Notes: generated by a model not told the origin, from the sequence alone. Counted from the stretch's first letter, positions 17,404 through 26,977 are shown. The stretch is 64,000 nucleotides of DNA from Sansalvadorimonas sp965221135 (GCA_965221135.1 CBDCRZ010000109.1:7625-71624), one strand, 5' to 3'. Translations and numbers: made by a program.

Positions 17404-17652
17404 ATGTGCACTGCAACGAAAACACAGGTGCATAACCTGTTAAGAGCAGGAGTATTTTTTCTGCTCGTTGTGGCTTTCCCATCCCCGGCGAATTTTATTC
17501 AATTCCCTGTCGGGTGAACCAGCATGGAAACTACCTGCTGATGAACCTGCACCCTACCAGTGACAGCTCCGGTTTTTCAGTTCGAGCACGGGTACCGGTG
17601 CTCTATAACCTGGACTCAAATATCTACGCCCCTCTAGAGCCTGACCGAGAAT
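17404..17652 (+). pseudogene. Possible remnant of a secreted-protein gene, cut by the palindromic element
   Basis: An ATG at 17404 starts a signal-peptide-like sequence (NLLRAGVFFLLVVAFPSPA) that stops at 17517. A different frame then continues with HGNYLLMNLHPTSDSSGFSV and VPVLYNLDSNIYAPLEP until it runs into the repeat element at 17638. This reads like one gene broken by a frameshift and truncated by the element. I do not recognise the family, and chance open frames are possible. Confidence 0.35.
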
Positions 17653-17795
17653 AGACGCCCTACTACGAGCGAGCCGGATTTGGCTATTTTTTGAGCTGTT
17701 TTTCGTTAAATAGAACCACTATTCGCCTCAAAACAACTCAAAAAATGACTCAAACCGGCTTCGCTCTCGCTACGGCCGCTATTCTCGGTCAGGCT
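17638..17795. repeat. 158-bp palindromic (MITE-like) element, copy A
   Basis: Perfect 17-bp terminal inverted repeats (AGCCTGACCGAGAATAG and its complement at 17779-17795) enclose further imperfect pairing (GAGCGAGCCGG with CCGGCTTCGCTC; TTTTTTGAG with CTCAAAAAA) and a small central loop around AATAGAACCACTATT. The whole element can fold as one long hairpin. A copy almost identical over its last 143 bp lies at 33126-33284. No open frame for a transposase is present, so it would be non-autonomous. Confidence 0.85.
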
Positions 17796-17858
17796 CCTGG
17801 AAGCAGTAAAACCAGTGCAATAAAAAAGCGGTATCCGTTAGGGATTTGGAGAGGGAAA

Positions 17859-17916
17859 CTATTCTGCCCTCAGTAATGCAAAACGGGCCGTTGTGTGATT
17901 GTTCACGAAGCGGAGC
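17859..17916 (+). pseudogene. Decayed fragment of an E1 beta gene
   Basis: This stretch is about 80% identical by eye to 17066-17123 inside the intact E1 beta gene. The best part matches CAAAACGGGCCG, TGTGT and GTTCACGAAGC in the same order and spacing. It lies downstream of the palindromic element and has no frame continuing on either side. It points to an old duplication of the dehydrogenase locus. Confidence 0.6.
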
Positions 17917-17958
17917 TTAAAGACAGAGGGAGACAGGCGCTACATGTGAATGAAAAAA

Positions 17959-17989
17959 AGCCCCAGCCATACTTTTATGGTTGGGGCTT
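17959..17989 (-). terminator. Terminator of the PhoX gene
   Basis: AGCCCCAGCCATA pairs imperfectly with TATGGTTGGGGCT. On the reverse strand the stem is followed by a run of T, and it lies 30 bp beyond the stop of the reverse-strand phoX gene. Confidence 0.8.
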
Positions 17990-18018
17990 AGGTTTAGAGG
18001 ATTGTCTTGGTCGGCGAG

Positions 18019-20118
18019 TTATACGCCGATTTCTTCACCGTTATCACGAGTGATAACAACAGTGGACGAACGTGGGCGCACAGAGATGCCAACAGGAGCG
18101 GATTCCTGAGCATTGTTGCCGGTGTACACAGGCCAGTTATCAGGGTGCTGGATATTCAGGAAGAAGTTCTTGTTGTCCCCTGTAAAGGCCAGACCTGTCA
18201 CTTCAGCACCATTCGGGCCAACAAAGAAGCGACGCAATGCATCCTGGTTAGTCGCGTTAACAACAGGCTCTCCATCAGCTGAGTCTTCAAGTTTGGATGG
18301 AATAATGGCCAGCATTTGGTCATTGGTTACATCTGCAACTTCATCTGCACCATTGTCGGTTTGAACCCACATGATGCCACGGGTGTCGAAGACCAGTCCG
18401 TCAGGGCTGGCAAACTCATTATCAGTGTTCAGGGCTGAACGGTTGATTGAAGAATCGCCTTCGCTTGCAGGTGAGCCAAATACGAAAAAGTCCCAGGTGA
18501 ATTCTTCTGGGCTGTCGCCTTCATCCCAGCGGATGATATGGCCAAACGAGTTATTCAATCGTGGGTTTGCAGCGTTGGTGTCGGTTTTTCTCTTTGTGTT
18601 GTTGGTGAGAGTAAGGTAAACCGTTCCTGTTTCAGGATCTACGGCCGTCCACTCTGGGCGGTCCATCTTGGTAGCCCCTACCAAGTCACCAGCCTGAGGT
18701 GTGCTCAAAATGATTTGAGCCTGATTACCAATAACATCTTTGAGAGTCTGTCCTGCCGTTGTTGTGCTGGCTTCTGCGGTCAGAGGTAGCCAGATACCAA
18801 CGCTATTTTCTTCAAACCTTGCAACGTAAAGGGTGCCTTCGTCCATGTACTTGGAGCCTACATCCAGACGGTTGGCACGACTGGCATCAGTTGCATCCCA
18901 CAGTTCTTTGGATACAAACTTGTAGAGGTATTCAAAGCGGCCATCATGACCAGAATAAATAACGATGGGTTTGCCCGCTTCTACTTTGCCAAAGGAGCAG
19001 TCTTCATGACGGAAGCGACCAAGGCCAGTACGTTTGGTTGCACGTGAGTCTGGATCATATGGATCAATTTCAACGATATAGCCATGACCGTTGGCTTCGT
19101 TACGGAAGTCTTCTTCCGGGTCGGTTATTCCCGTTGCAGGCGTAATATCAAAACGTTTGAAGAAACCGTTAGCCTGATCTTCTGTGCTTGGGTCAGTGAC
19201 TTTATCCCAGCGGTAGTTGTAGCGTGGGGTAGCAGTGATGCCAAGTCTGGCTTGGGCAGCATCAAGCGTACCATGATTGACGAAATAGCCAGGCCAGTTC
19301 TCTTCACAAGTCAGGTAAGTACCCCATGGTGTGTGGCCATTGCCGCAGTTGTTGTTGGTGCCCCGGGCAAGGTTTTCATTGCCTTTAAGTTTTGTGTATT
19401 TGGTTTTCAGGTAGCCAGTATCAGCAATGGGGCCAGCAACGTCCATTTCAGTAGCCGCAGTGATACGACGATTGTATTTGCTGTCAGTTACTACATCCCA
19501 AGTGCCATCAGTCAGTTTGACGTGAACAATGGAAACACCGTGGGCGTAAATTTCCTTGCGTGCAATTTCTGCATTAGGGAACTCAATACGGCGAGGGCTC
19601 TGGTCTCTGTCTTCTTCTGGAACCTGGTCGGCAGGGTGGAGCGCACGGACATCAAGGTATTCATGATTAATACACAGCAGACCTTCAGTGTTGCTTCCCT
19701 CCAGAGGGAAGAAATGCATGCCATCATGGTGCATACCAACAGCGTTTAGCTGATCTTCAGCTGTATTAGAGCCGTCATTCATCCATGGGTTAGCCGCGCT
19801 GTTAAGCGGGGTTCCCCAGGGGGCGAGAACCTGAGCTTTATAGCCTGCAGGTACTTTAACGCTGTCTGTTTTTGAGCCAGCAATAGACCGGAAGCCAAGG
19901 CTGATACCTTCAGGAGTCTCAGGAGTTGCGGGCAGTGTCTCTGAAGAGCTGGAGGAACCACAACCTGTCAGGCCCAGAGTGGAGAGGAAGCCCATGGCGG
20001 CAAGCCCGGTTCCACCTCTGAGAATACTTCTTCGGTTTAACTCTTTATCCATAACATCAGCAAACGTTCTGTTTTCGCTGGTGTTGTAAATCGTAGGATC
20101 AAAGGTTTCCTTGCTCAT
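18019..20118 (-). CDS. phoX: PhoX-type alkaline phosphatase (DUF839), Tat-exported lipoprotein
   Basis: The 699-aa protein fits the PhoX/DUF839 family of calcium- and iron-dependent phosphatases that release phosphate from organic esters. The N-terminus has a twin-arginine motif (NRRSILRGG, Arg29-Arg30), a hydrophobic stretch and a lipobox LTGC with Cys53, then a Ser-rich linker, so a Tat-exported lipoprotein is likely. Family-like segments follow (PAGYKAQVLAPWG, LNAVGMHHDGMHFFPL, CINHEYLD, NNCGNGHTPWGTYLTCEENW). A Pho-box-like site lies upstream and a terminator follows the stop. It stands on the opposite strand inside the branched-chain dehydrogenase locus, so it was probably inserted there. 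Confidence 0.9.
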   Translation of the reverse strand: MSKETFDPTIYNTSENRTFADVMDKELNRRSILRGGTGLAAMGFLSTLGLTGCGSSSSSETLPATPETPEGISLGFRSIAGSKTDSVKVPAGYKAQVLAPWGTPLNSAANPWMNDGSNTAEDQLNAVGMHHDGMHFFPLEGSNTEGLLCINHEYLDVRALHPADQVPEEDRDQSPRRIEFPNAEIARKEIYAHGVSIVHVKLTDGTWDVVTDSKYNRRITAATEMDVAGPIADTGYLKTKYTKLKGNENLARGTNNNCGNGHTPWGTYLTCEENWPGYFVNHGTLDAAQARLGITATPRYNYRWDKVTDPSTEDQANGFFKRFDITPATGITDPEEDFRNEANGHGYIVEIDPYDPDSRATKRTGLGRFRHEDCSFGKVEAGKPIVIYSGHDGRFEYLYKFVSKELWDATDASRANRLDVGSKYMDEGTLYVARFEENSVGIWLPLTAEASTTTAGQTLKDVIGNQAQIILSTPQAGDLVGATKMDRPEWTAVDPETGTVYLTLTNNTKRKTDTNAANPRLNNSFGHIIRWDEGDSPEEFTWDFFVFGSPASEGDSSINRSALNTDNEFASPDGLVFDTRGIMWVQTDNGADEVADVTNDQMLAIIPSKLEDSADGEPVVNATNQDALRRFFVGPNGAEVTGLAFTGDNKNFFLNIQHPDNWPVYTGNNAQESAPVGISVRPRSSTVVITRDNGEEIGV

Positions 20119-20170
20119 GAAAAACTGCCTTTCTCATATTGGGTGTTGTGGAAATGCTTGTGAGAAATTT

Positions 20171-20188
20171 AAGGCAGGAAGATGACAG
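20171..20188 (-). promoter_or_regulatory. Putative Pho box upstream of phoX
   Basis: On the reverse strand CTGTCAT-CTTC-CTGCCTT fits the PhoB consensus of two 7-mers (CTGTCAT) separated by four bases, with the second unit differing at three positions. It lies 53-70 bp before the phoX start codon, a sensible place for a PhoB-activated promoter. Confidence 0.55.
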
Positions 20189-20404
20189 ACAGGTTTAAGA
20201 TATATTTCTGTTGTCGTACATTTTGCGAGGCTGAATAATGTGGAAAGTGGTGATTCCTGAGGGGATATATTGTGAATGACATATGGATTTCAGTTTTGTT
20301 ACTTCAAATTGCTTTTGCATATCACTTATTAATATCTAATCTGAATAAAGAAGGTCACAAAAAATATAAAGGCTTCAGAGAAAGAAGCCATTGCGGGAGA
20401 TGCT

Positions 20405-20721
20405 GTGAAGTTTTTTAAACTGCCTGATCTTGGGGAAGGAATCCCTGAGGCAGAAATTGTTGAGTGGCATGTTCACGAAGGGGATACCGTTCGTGAAGAT
20501 CAGGTCATTGTTTCCATGGAAACCGCCAAGGCAGTGGTAGATGTCCCTTCGCCCTGCTTTCAAATATGCGTGAAGTTTTTTAAACTGCCTGATCTTGGGG
20601 AAGGAATCCCTGAGGCAGAAATTGTTGAGTGGCATGTTCACGAAGGGGATACCGTTCGTGAAGATCAGGTCATTGTTTCCATGGAAACCGCCAAGGCAGT
20701 GGTAGATGTCCCTTCGCCCTG
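20405..20721 (+). repeat. Exact 152-bp direct repeat at the 5' end of the E2 gene
   Basis: Bases 20405-20556 and 20570-20721 are identical at every position, separated by 13 bp that are not repeated. The period of 165 bp (55 codons) keeps the reading frame. Full identity implies a recent event. Confidence 0.97.
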
Positions 20722-21646
20722 TGCGGGTGTGATTGTGAAACAGTTTGGTCAGCCCGGTGACCTGATTCATACCGGTGAGTCCCTTGTTGAGTTTATGGAC
20801 GGCAAGGATGACTCTGGCACTGTTGTCGGTGAAATTGAAGAAACGGCTGACAGCTCTTCTCAAGACGACGATGACACATTTTACATTGGCGCTTCTCCTT
20901 CTACGGCTCGTATTCAGAAAACAGCACAGTCTGCTGTTTCCGGTATAGCTCGCCGCCTGCCGGCTTCTTTGGTTGCTCATTCGTTAGATAACGGTGAGCC
21001 TCTGCGTGGCGTACGTCGGGAGATGGCTCGCACTATGGCGCAGTCTGGCCGTCAAGTGGTGGCAGCAACATTGTTTGCTGATGCAGATATTCATCATTGG
21101 GACAGTCAGCAGGACCTGACTGTTCGCGTTATTAAAGCAGTGATTGCAGCCTGTCAGGATGAACCGGCACTGAATGCCTGGTTTGATGAACAGAATGAAC
21201 AGCGTCAATTAATGAACCAGGTGAATCTTGGTCTGGCTGTAGATTCTCCTCACGGACTACTGGTTCCTGTTTTGCGCAGTGCGGAACAATTAAATCAGAA
21301 ACAACTTCGTACAGAAATTAACCAGCTTAAGGAAAATGTGAATGAGCGAAAGCTTGGCCTGGATGACTTTCAGGGAGCCACTTTTTCTGTGAGCAATTTT
21401 GGTGCACTGGGCTGTGGAAAGTATGCGACTCCTGTTGTTGTTCCACCGGCTGTAGCCATTCTGGGGATAGGCTCTGTGGGGGATCAGGTGGTGGCTTATC
21501 AGGGGCAGGCTGCGGTTCATCGAGCTGTCAGTCTGTCGTTGTCGTTTGATCATAGGGCGGTCACAGGAGGGGAAGCAGCACGGTTTTTGAGAGTTGTCGT
21601 ACAACATTTAGAGCAAAAAGAAATCACAATTCAGTTGCAGGGATAG
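20405..21646 (+). CDS. bkdB: 2-oxo acid dehydrogenase E2 (dihydrolipoyl acyltransferase), with duplicated half lipoyl domain
   Basis: E2 transfers the acyl group to CoA. Residues 1-55 are an exact copy of the first half of the lipoyl domain, including the lipoyl-lysine motif METAKA; an 80-residue complete lipoyl domain then begins at residue 56. The C-terminal catalytic domain has the active-site histidine in SFDHRAVTGG. I do not see the usual peripheral-subunit-binding motif; the linker around SPSTARIQKTAQSAVSGIARRL may be a degenerate or shortened version. The start is a GTG at 20405 with GGGAGA upstream; a second GTG at 20570 would give a normal protein of 358 aa but lacks a good ribosome site. 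No E3 gene is in the window. Confidence 0.87.
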   Translation: MKFFKLPDLGEGIPEAEIVEWHVHEGDTVREDQVIVSMETAKAVVDVPSPCFQICVKFFKLPDLGEGIPEAEIVEWHVHEGDTVREDQVIVSMETAKAVVDVPSPCAGVIVKQFGQPGDLIHTGESLVEFMDGKDDSGTVVGEIEETADSSSQDDDDTFYIGASPSTARIQKTAQSAVSGIARRLPASLVAHSLDNGEPLRGVRREMARTMAQSGRQVVAATLFADADIHHWDSQQDLTVRVIKAVIAACQDEPALNAWFDEQNEQRQLMNQVNLGLAVDSPHGLLVPVLRSAEQLNQKQLRTEINQLKENVNERKLGLDDFQGATFSVSNFGALGCGKYATPVVVPPAVAILGIGSVGDQVVAYQGQAAVHRAVSLSLSFDHRAVTGGEAARFLRVVVQHLEQKEITIQLQG

Positions 21647-21858
21647 CAAAATCGTTTTACAAAATAGTGAAGGGCTCAAAAAAGTTGTTGAGAAAGTCTT
21701 AAGAGCATTAGGTCAGAGTACGTAAGAGAGTACATAAGTTAGAGAAAAGAATAACGCGGGGCAGTCCATGCTGTCGCTCCAGAGCAAGCTCATATGAGCC
21801 GGTTTTCAACACGCTTAGAGTCGACGTCAGTCTGCCAGCAAGGTAAAGGTGCGAGAAT

Positions 21859-23781
21859 ATGGATATTTTCAATAATTACCAACAGCGTTACAAGCAAAAA
21901 GAAGAGGAAGAGCTATCCATCCAGGAGTATCTGCAAAGATGCAAGGATGATCCTGCCACCTATGCCAACTCCGCCGAGCGTATGCTTATGGCGATTGGCG
22001 AACCTGAGGTGGTCGACACCTCCCGTGATCCACGTCTTTCACGAATTTTCTCCAACAAACTCATCAAGCGTTACAAAGGCTTTGAAGATTTCTATGGCAT
22101 GGAAGATGCCATTCAGCAGATCGTTTCCTATTTCAAACACGCTGCGCAGGGGTTGGAAGAGAAGAAGCAGATTCTTTACCTTCTCGGTCCGGTGGGTGGT
22201 GGTAAATCTTCTCTGGCAGAAAAACTGAAAAGCCTGATGGAGAGGGTACCTTTCTACGCCATTAAGGGCTCCCCGGTTTTTGAATCACCTCTTGGGCTGT
22301 TTAATCCAGCGGAAGACGCCGGGATTCTTCAGGAAGAGTACGGAATTGCTTCCCGCTACCTGAGAGGCGTTATGTCGCCCTGGGCGGTTAAGCGTTTGCA
22401 CGAGTTTGGCGGTGATATCAGCCAGTTCCGGGTGGTGAAACTCTGCCCAAGTATTCTTGATCAGACGGGTATTGCCAAAACCGAACCCGGTGATGAGAAC
22501 AACCAGGATATTTCCAGCCTTGTGGGTAAGGTTGATATCCGTCAGCTGGAAGAATATTCCCAGAACGACCCGGACGCTTATAGCTTCTCCGGTGCTCTCT
22601 GTCGTGCCAACCAGGGTTTGATGGAGTTTGTGGAGATGTTCAAGGCTCCGGTTAAGGTGCTGCATCCTCTGCTGACTGCCACCCAGGAAGGTAACTACAA
22701 CAGTACCGAGGGTATGAGTGCCATACCTTTTGATGGTGTTATTCTAGCGCACTCGAACGAATCTGAGTGGCAGACCTTCCGAAATAATAAAACTAACGAA
22801 GCGTTCATTGACCGGGTAAATATCGTCAAGGTGCCTTACTGCACCCGGGTGAGTGAAGAGATCAAGATTTACAGCAAACTGTTGGAACACAGTTCCCTGA
22901 GTCATGCTCCCTGCGCACCAGACACGCTCAAGATGCTGGCCCAGTTCACCACGCTGTCCCGAATTAAAGAGCCAGAAAACTCCAATGTTTTCTCGAAGAT
23001 GCGGGTCTACGACGGTGAAAGCCTGAAAGATACTGACCCACAGGCGAAGCCTCTGCAGGAATACAAAGATGCGGCCGGTGTAGATGAAGGCATGGAAGGC
23101 CTCTCAACCCGTTTTGCGTTCAAGATTCTCTCCAAGGTCTTCAACTTTGACCCATCGGAAGTGGCTGCCAACCCTGTGCACCTGCTTTACGTGCTGGAGA
23201 AAGAGATTGAACAGCAACAGTTCCCACAGGAAGTTCACGAGCGCTACCTGCGTTATGTGAAGGAATTCCTGGCGCCGAAATATATTGAATTCCTCGGCAA
23301 AGAAATTCAGACCGCCTATCTGGAGTCTTACTCCGAATACGGCCAGAACATCTTTGACCGTTACATCACCTACGCCGACTTCTGGATTCAGGATCAGGAG
23401 TACCGTGACCCTGAAACCGGCGACATTCTCGACCGTGGCACCATCAATGATGAGCTGGAGAAAATCGAAAAAGCCGCCAGCATTGCCAACCCGAAAGACT
23501 TCCGGAACGAAGTGGTGAACTTCGTACTCCGTGCACGGGCAGGTAACGACGGTAAGAATCCAAGCTGGATGAGTTACGAGAAAATGCGCGCGGTGATTGA
23601 GAAGAAAATGTTCTCCAATACCGAAGACCTGCTCCCTGTTATTAGCTTCAATGCCAAGGGCAGTAACGACGAGCAGCGCAAGCACTCCGAGTTTGTGAAA
23701 CGTATGACAGAGAGAGGTTATACCGAGAAGCAGGTTCGTTTGTTGTCTGAATGGTACATACGGGTACGTAAGTCCCAGTAA
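21859..23781 (+). CDS. prkA: PrkA/YeaG serine protein kinase
   Basis: PrkA-type AAA+ protein kinase, 640 aa, the size of E. coli YeaG. The P-loop is LLGPVGGGKSS near residue 112, followed by the family's long AAA domain (SPVFESPLGLF, DGVILAHSNESEWQTFRNN) and a C-terminal PrkA domain. It leads the conserved prkA-yeaH-spoVR trio, which in enterobacteria responds to starvation and stationary phase. AGGTAAAGG upstream may serve as ribosome site. Confidence 0.95.
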   Translation: MDIFNNYQQRYKQKEEEELSIQEYLQRCKDDPATYANSAERMLMAIGEPEVVDTSRDPRLSRIFSNKLIKRYKGFEDFYGMEDAIQQIVSYFKHAAQGLEEKKQILYLLGPVGGGKSSLAEKLKSLMERVPFYAIKGSPVFESPLGLFNPAEDAGILQEEYGIASRYLRGVMSPWAVKRLHEFGGDISQFRVVKLCPSILDQTGIAKTEPGDENNQDISSLVGKVDIRQLEEYSQNDPDAYSFSGALCRANQGLMEFVEMFKAPVKVLHPLLTATQEGNYNSTEGMSAIPFDGVILAHSNESEWQTFRNNKTNEAFIDRVNIVKVPYCTRVSEEIKIYSKLLEHSSLSHAPCAPDTLKMLAQFTTLSRIKEPENSNVFSKMRVYDGESLKDTDPQAKPLQEYKDAAGVDEGMEGLSTRFAFKILSKVFNFDPSEVAANPVHLLYVLEKEIEQQQFPQEVHERYLRYVKEFLAPKYIEFLGKEIQTAYLESYSEYGQNIFDRYITYADFWIQDQEYRDPETGDILDRGTINDELEKIEKAASIANPKDFRNEVVNFVLRARAGNDGKNPSWMSYEKMRAVIEKKMFSNTEDLLPVISFNAKGSNDEQRKHSEFVKRMTERGYTEKQVRLLSEWYIRVRKSQ

Positions 23782-23938
23782 TGAACCATACTGATAAAGG
23801 TAGTACTCGCAGGATCAGGTAGTAAAAGCTGTAGAAGTAAGACGGATGGGGTAAGGCGATCACCAGGGAATGTGAGTCAGGTGCCACGGAAGGCGCCCGC
23901 CTCACCCCGGACGTCTCAACGTGACACAGGGAGTGTGT

Positions 23939-25216
23939 ATGAGCATGATCATCGACAGACGGCTTAACGGTAAGAACAAAAGTACCGTGAACCGTCAGCG
24001 CTTTATGAACCGTTACCGGAAGCATATTAAAAAGGCTGTTTCCGAAGCGGTGAACAAGCGCAGTATCACAGATGTCGAGAGTGGAAGCAGTATCACCATT
24101 CCCAGAAGAGATTTATCAGAACCTACTTTTCAGCATGGCACTGGTGGCCTGAATCAACGGGTGATGCCAGGCAATAAAGAATTCATAGCCGGAGACCGTA
24201 TCAAACGGCCACCGGGTGGCTCGGGTCAGGGCGGTGCCGGTAGCGGTCAGGCCAGTGACCAGGGCGAAGGTATGGATGAGTTTACCTTCAACATTAATCA
24301 CGATGAGTTTCTGGAATTTATGTTCGACGACCTTGAGTTGCCGAACATGAAGGAGAAAGCCCAGCAGGACATGATGGAGTTCCGCACTCATCAGGCAGGC
24401 TTCACCACTGATGGCCCACCAGACCGTCTCAATATCGTTCGTTCCCTGCGTAGTGCCCATGCACGCCGTATAGCACTGTCAGGCGGCACCCGTCGTAACA
24501 TCCGTAAGCTCAAGCGCGAGCTGCGGGAGATGGAAGTAAAGCCAGGAGCAATGGACGAGAAACGCGCCAGCGTCATCAAGGCCGAGTTGAAAGAGCTTAA
24601 CGGTAAAATGAAGAAGCTGCCGTTTATTGATGATATTGATTTGCGCTACAACAATTTTGTCAAAGTGCCCCGTCCTTCTAACAAGGCGGTGATGTTCTGT
24701 GTGATGGATGTATCAGGTTCCATGACCCAGGAAATCAAAGACATGGCCAAGCGCTTCTTTATTCTGCTCTACCTGTTCCTGCAGAGAAGTTACAAGCAGA
24801 TTGAAGTGGTGTTTATTCGTCATCACACCGCAGCCAAGGAGGTGGATGAAGACGACTTCTTCTACTCCCGTGAAACCGGCGGCACGATTGTGTCCAGTGC
24901 TCTGGATATGACTAAAGAAATTATCGAAAAACGTTACTCCCCAACGGACTGGAACACCTATGTGGCGCAAGCCTCGGATGGTGACAACTGGGAAGGTGAC
25001 TCGTCTGTGTGCAGCAAGATTCTGGTGAATGGTTTGATGCCTCTGGTGCAGTACTTCTCTTATGTTGAGATTACCGACCGTCAGCACCAGAACCTCTGGC
25101 GCGAGTATGAAACCATCCAGGATCAGTTCGCTGATACCTTCGCTATGCAGCAGATAAAGACAGCTGCGGATATTTACCCTGTATTCCGACGCCTGTTTGA
25201 GAAAAAGGAAGCCTGA
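23939..25216 (+). CDS. yeaH: YeaH/YhbH-family protein (DUF444, VWA-like)
   Basis: Starts MSMIIDRRLNGKNKSTVNRQ with a CAGGGAG site upstream; the open frame's earlier codon at 23921 is less likely. A Gly-rich region near residue 95 precedes the C-terminal von Willebrand A-like domain, which carries the metal-binding VMDVSGSM (DxSxS). The 425-aa length matches YeaH. Partner of PrkA and SpoVR; the molecular role is not established. The stop is immediately followed by the spoVR ATG. Confidence 0.93.
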   Translation: MSMIIDRRLNGKNKSTVNRQRFMNRYRKHIKKAVSEAVNKRSITDVESGSSITIPRRDLSEPTFQHGTGGLNQRVMPGNKEFIAGDRIKRPPGGSGQGGAGSGQASDQGEGMDEFTFNINHDEFLEFMFDDLELPNMKEKAQQDMMEFRTHQAGFTTDGPPDRLNIVRSLRSAHARRIALSGGTRRNIRKLKRELREMEVKPGAMDEKRASVIKAELKELNGKMKKLPFIDDIDLRYNNFVKVPRPSNKAVMFCVMDVSGSMTQEIKDMAKRFFILLYLFLQRSYKQIEVVFIRHHTAAKEVDEDDFFYSRETGGTIVSSALDMTKEIIEKRYSPTDWNTYVAQASDGDNWEGDSSVCSKILVNGLMPLVQYFSYVEITDRQHQNLWREYETIQDQFADTFAMQQIKTAADIYPVFRRLFEKKEA

Positions 25217-26755
25217 ATGTCTAAGAAAAGAGAACCCCTGACCACAGGGGCGGACTGGACGTTTGACCTTATTCAGGCTTACGACGATGAACTGGCACGT
25301 ATTGCCCATGATTTTCGTCTGGATACCTATCCCAACCAGATTGAAGTGATCAGCTCTGAGCAGATGCTGGACGCCTATGCCTCCATCGGCATGCCGCTGA
25401 TGTACAACCACTGGTCCTTTGGTAAACACTTCCTCAGCAACCAGCAGCGTTACCAGAACGGTCAGATGGGGCTGGCCTATGAGATAGTGATCAACTCCAA
25501 CCCCTGTATTGCCTACCTGATGGAAGAGAACACCATGGCGATGCAGATTCTGGTGTTGGCTCATGCCAGCTATGGCCACAACTCCTTCTTCAAGGGCAAC
25601 TACCTGTTCCGCACCTGGACCGATGCTGAATCCATTATTGATTACCTGATGTTCGCCAAGGGCTACATCGCTGAGTGTGAAGAGAAGCACGGTGTTGAAG
25701 CGGTCGAGGAGATTCTGGACGCCGCCCACGCTTTGATGAATCAGGGCGTTAACCGTTATAAGCGACCACGGCCACTTTCAGCCGGGGAAGAAGAGAAGCG
25801 CCAGAAGGATCGTGCTGAGTATATTCAGAGAACTCTGAATGATATCTGGAGCACTATTCCCCAGCAGCAGGAAAAGAATACAAATGAGAGCAAGCAGCGT
25901 TTCCCTGCTGACCCTGAAGAGAACATTTTGTACTTCCTGGAAAAGCACGCACCATTGATGGAAACCTGGCAACGGGAGCTGGTGCGCATTGTGCGTAAAG
26001 TCGCTCAGTACTTTTATCCCCAGCGTCAGACCCAGGTTATGAACGAAGGCTGGGCAACATTCTGGCATTACACCCTGATGCATCAACTCTATGATGAAGG
26101 GCTGATTCCTGAAGGTTATATGCTGGAGTTCCTGCACTCCCATACTAGTGTTATTTACCAGCCCGAATTTGATGACCGACGTTTCTCAGGTATTAATCCT
26201 TATACGCTGGGCTTCAAAATGTTTATGGATATTAAACGGATTTGTGAAGAGCCCACGGATGAAGACCGTCACTGGTTCCCGGATATTGCCGGATCTGACT
26301 GGCTGGATACTGTTCACCATGCGATGAAAAACTATAAGGACGAGAGTTTTATTCAGCAATATTTGTCACCAACAGTTATGCGTGACCTGCGCTTGTTCAG
26401 CATTGTTGATGATGAAAAGAACGCATACCTGGAAGTGGATGCCATTCACAATGAAATTGGCTACAGGGAAATCCGTGAAGCTCTGGCATCGCAATATAAT
26501 GTTGGAAATCGTGAACCTAACATTCAGGTTTATAACGTAGATGTGAGAGGAGACCGCTCCCTGACCCTGCGGCATTATATGCATCATGGGCGCCCTTTAA
26601 ACGACGATACCACTGAAATCGTGAAACATATCCACAGATTATGGAAGTTTGATGTCTGCCTTGAAAGTGTTGATGGGGACTCGGTGAAGAAAACAATTGC
26701 CTGCCCGAAACAAACGGAGAGAGGAAAAAAGGATGCGATGATTGCAATGAGATGA
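25217..26755 (+). CDS. spoVR: SpoVR family protein (YcgB)
   Basis: The 512-aa product matches the SpoVR/YcgB family, including VQNEGWATFWHYTLMH-like text (here VMNEGWATFWHYTLMHQLYD), and a C-terminal segment ending in VDGDSVKKT. It starts one base after the yeaH stop. Function is unclear in the family; its linkage to PrkA and YeaH is conserved in many proteobacteria. Confidence 0.94.
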   Translation: MSKKREPLTTGADWTFDLIQAYDDELARIAHDFRLDTYPNQIEVISSEQMLDAYASIGMPLMYNHWSFGKHFLSNQQRYQNGQMGLAYEIVINSNPCIAYLMEENTMAMQILVLAHASYGHNSFFKGNYLFRTWTDAESIIDYLMFAKGYIAECEEKHGVEAVEEILDAAHALMNQGVNRYKRPRPLSAGEEEKRQKDRAEYIQRTLNDIWSTIPQQQEKNTNESKQRFPADPEENILYFLEKHAPLMETWQRELVRIVRKVAQYFYPQRQTQVMNEGWATFWHYTLMHQLYDEGLIPEGYMLEFLHSHTSVIYQPEFDDRRFSGINPYTLGFKMFMDIKRICEEPTDEDRHWFPDIAGSDWLDTVHHAMKNYKDESFIQQYLSPTVMRDLRLFSIVDDEKNAYLEVDAIHNEIGYREIREALASQYNVGNREPNIQVYNVDVRGDRSLTLRHYMHHGRPLNDDTTEIVKHIHRLWKFDVCLESVDGDSVKKTIACPKQTERGKKDAMIAMR

Positions 26756-26840
26756 TTGCAGAGAGCTGTTTTCTGTTAACCCGAAACTCAATAAATTAAC
26801 GCAAACCACATCCTCAGCAGAGTGCAACATTGAACACTAA

Positions 26841-26878
26841 ACCTGACCGGTTAACTCCAGTCGGGTTTTTTATTTTTT
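26841..26878 (+). terminator. Terminator after spoVR
   Basis: ACCTGACCGG and CCAGTCGGGT form an imperfect stem, followed by TTTTTTATTTTTT. It ends the prkA-yeaH-spoVR unit. Confidence 0.75.
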
Positions 26879-26977
26879 AAAAATATAACTGCTATAAAAT
26901 TGAAATTACAGTTGTAAGTCTGGAATCTATTACCTATTTTTCAAATCGCCTTTAGTGTGAGAGCGAGGGTTTATTAG

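Noticed and set aside
17638..17795. CRISPR-like or attachment site reading of the palindromic element
   Set aside because: There is no repeat-spacer structure and no integrase nearby; a MITE-like element fits better.
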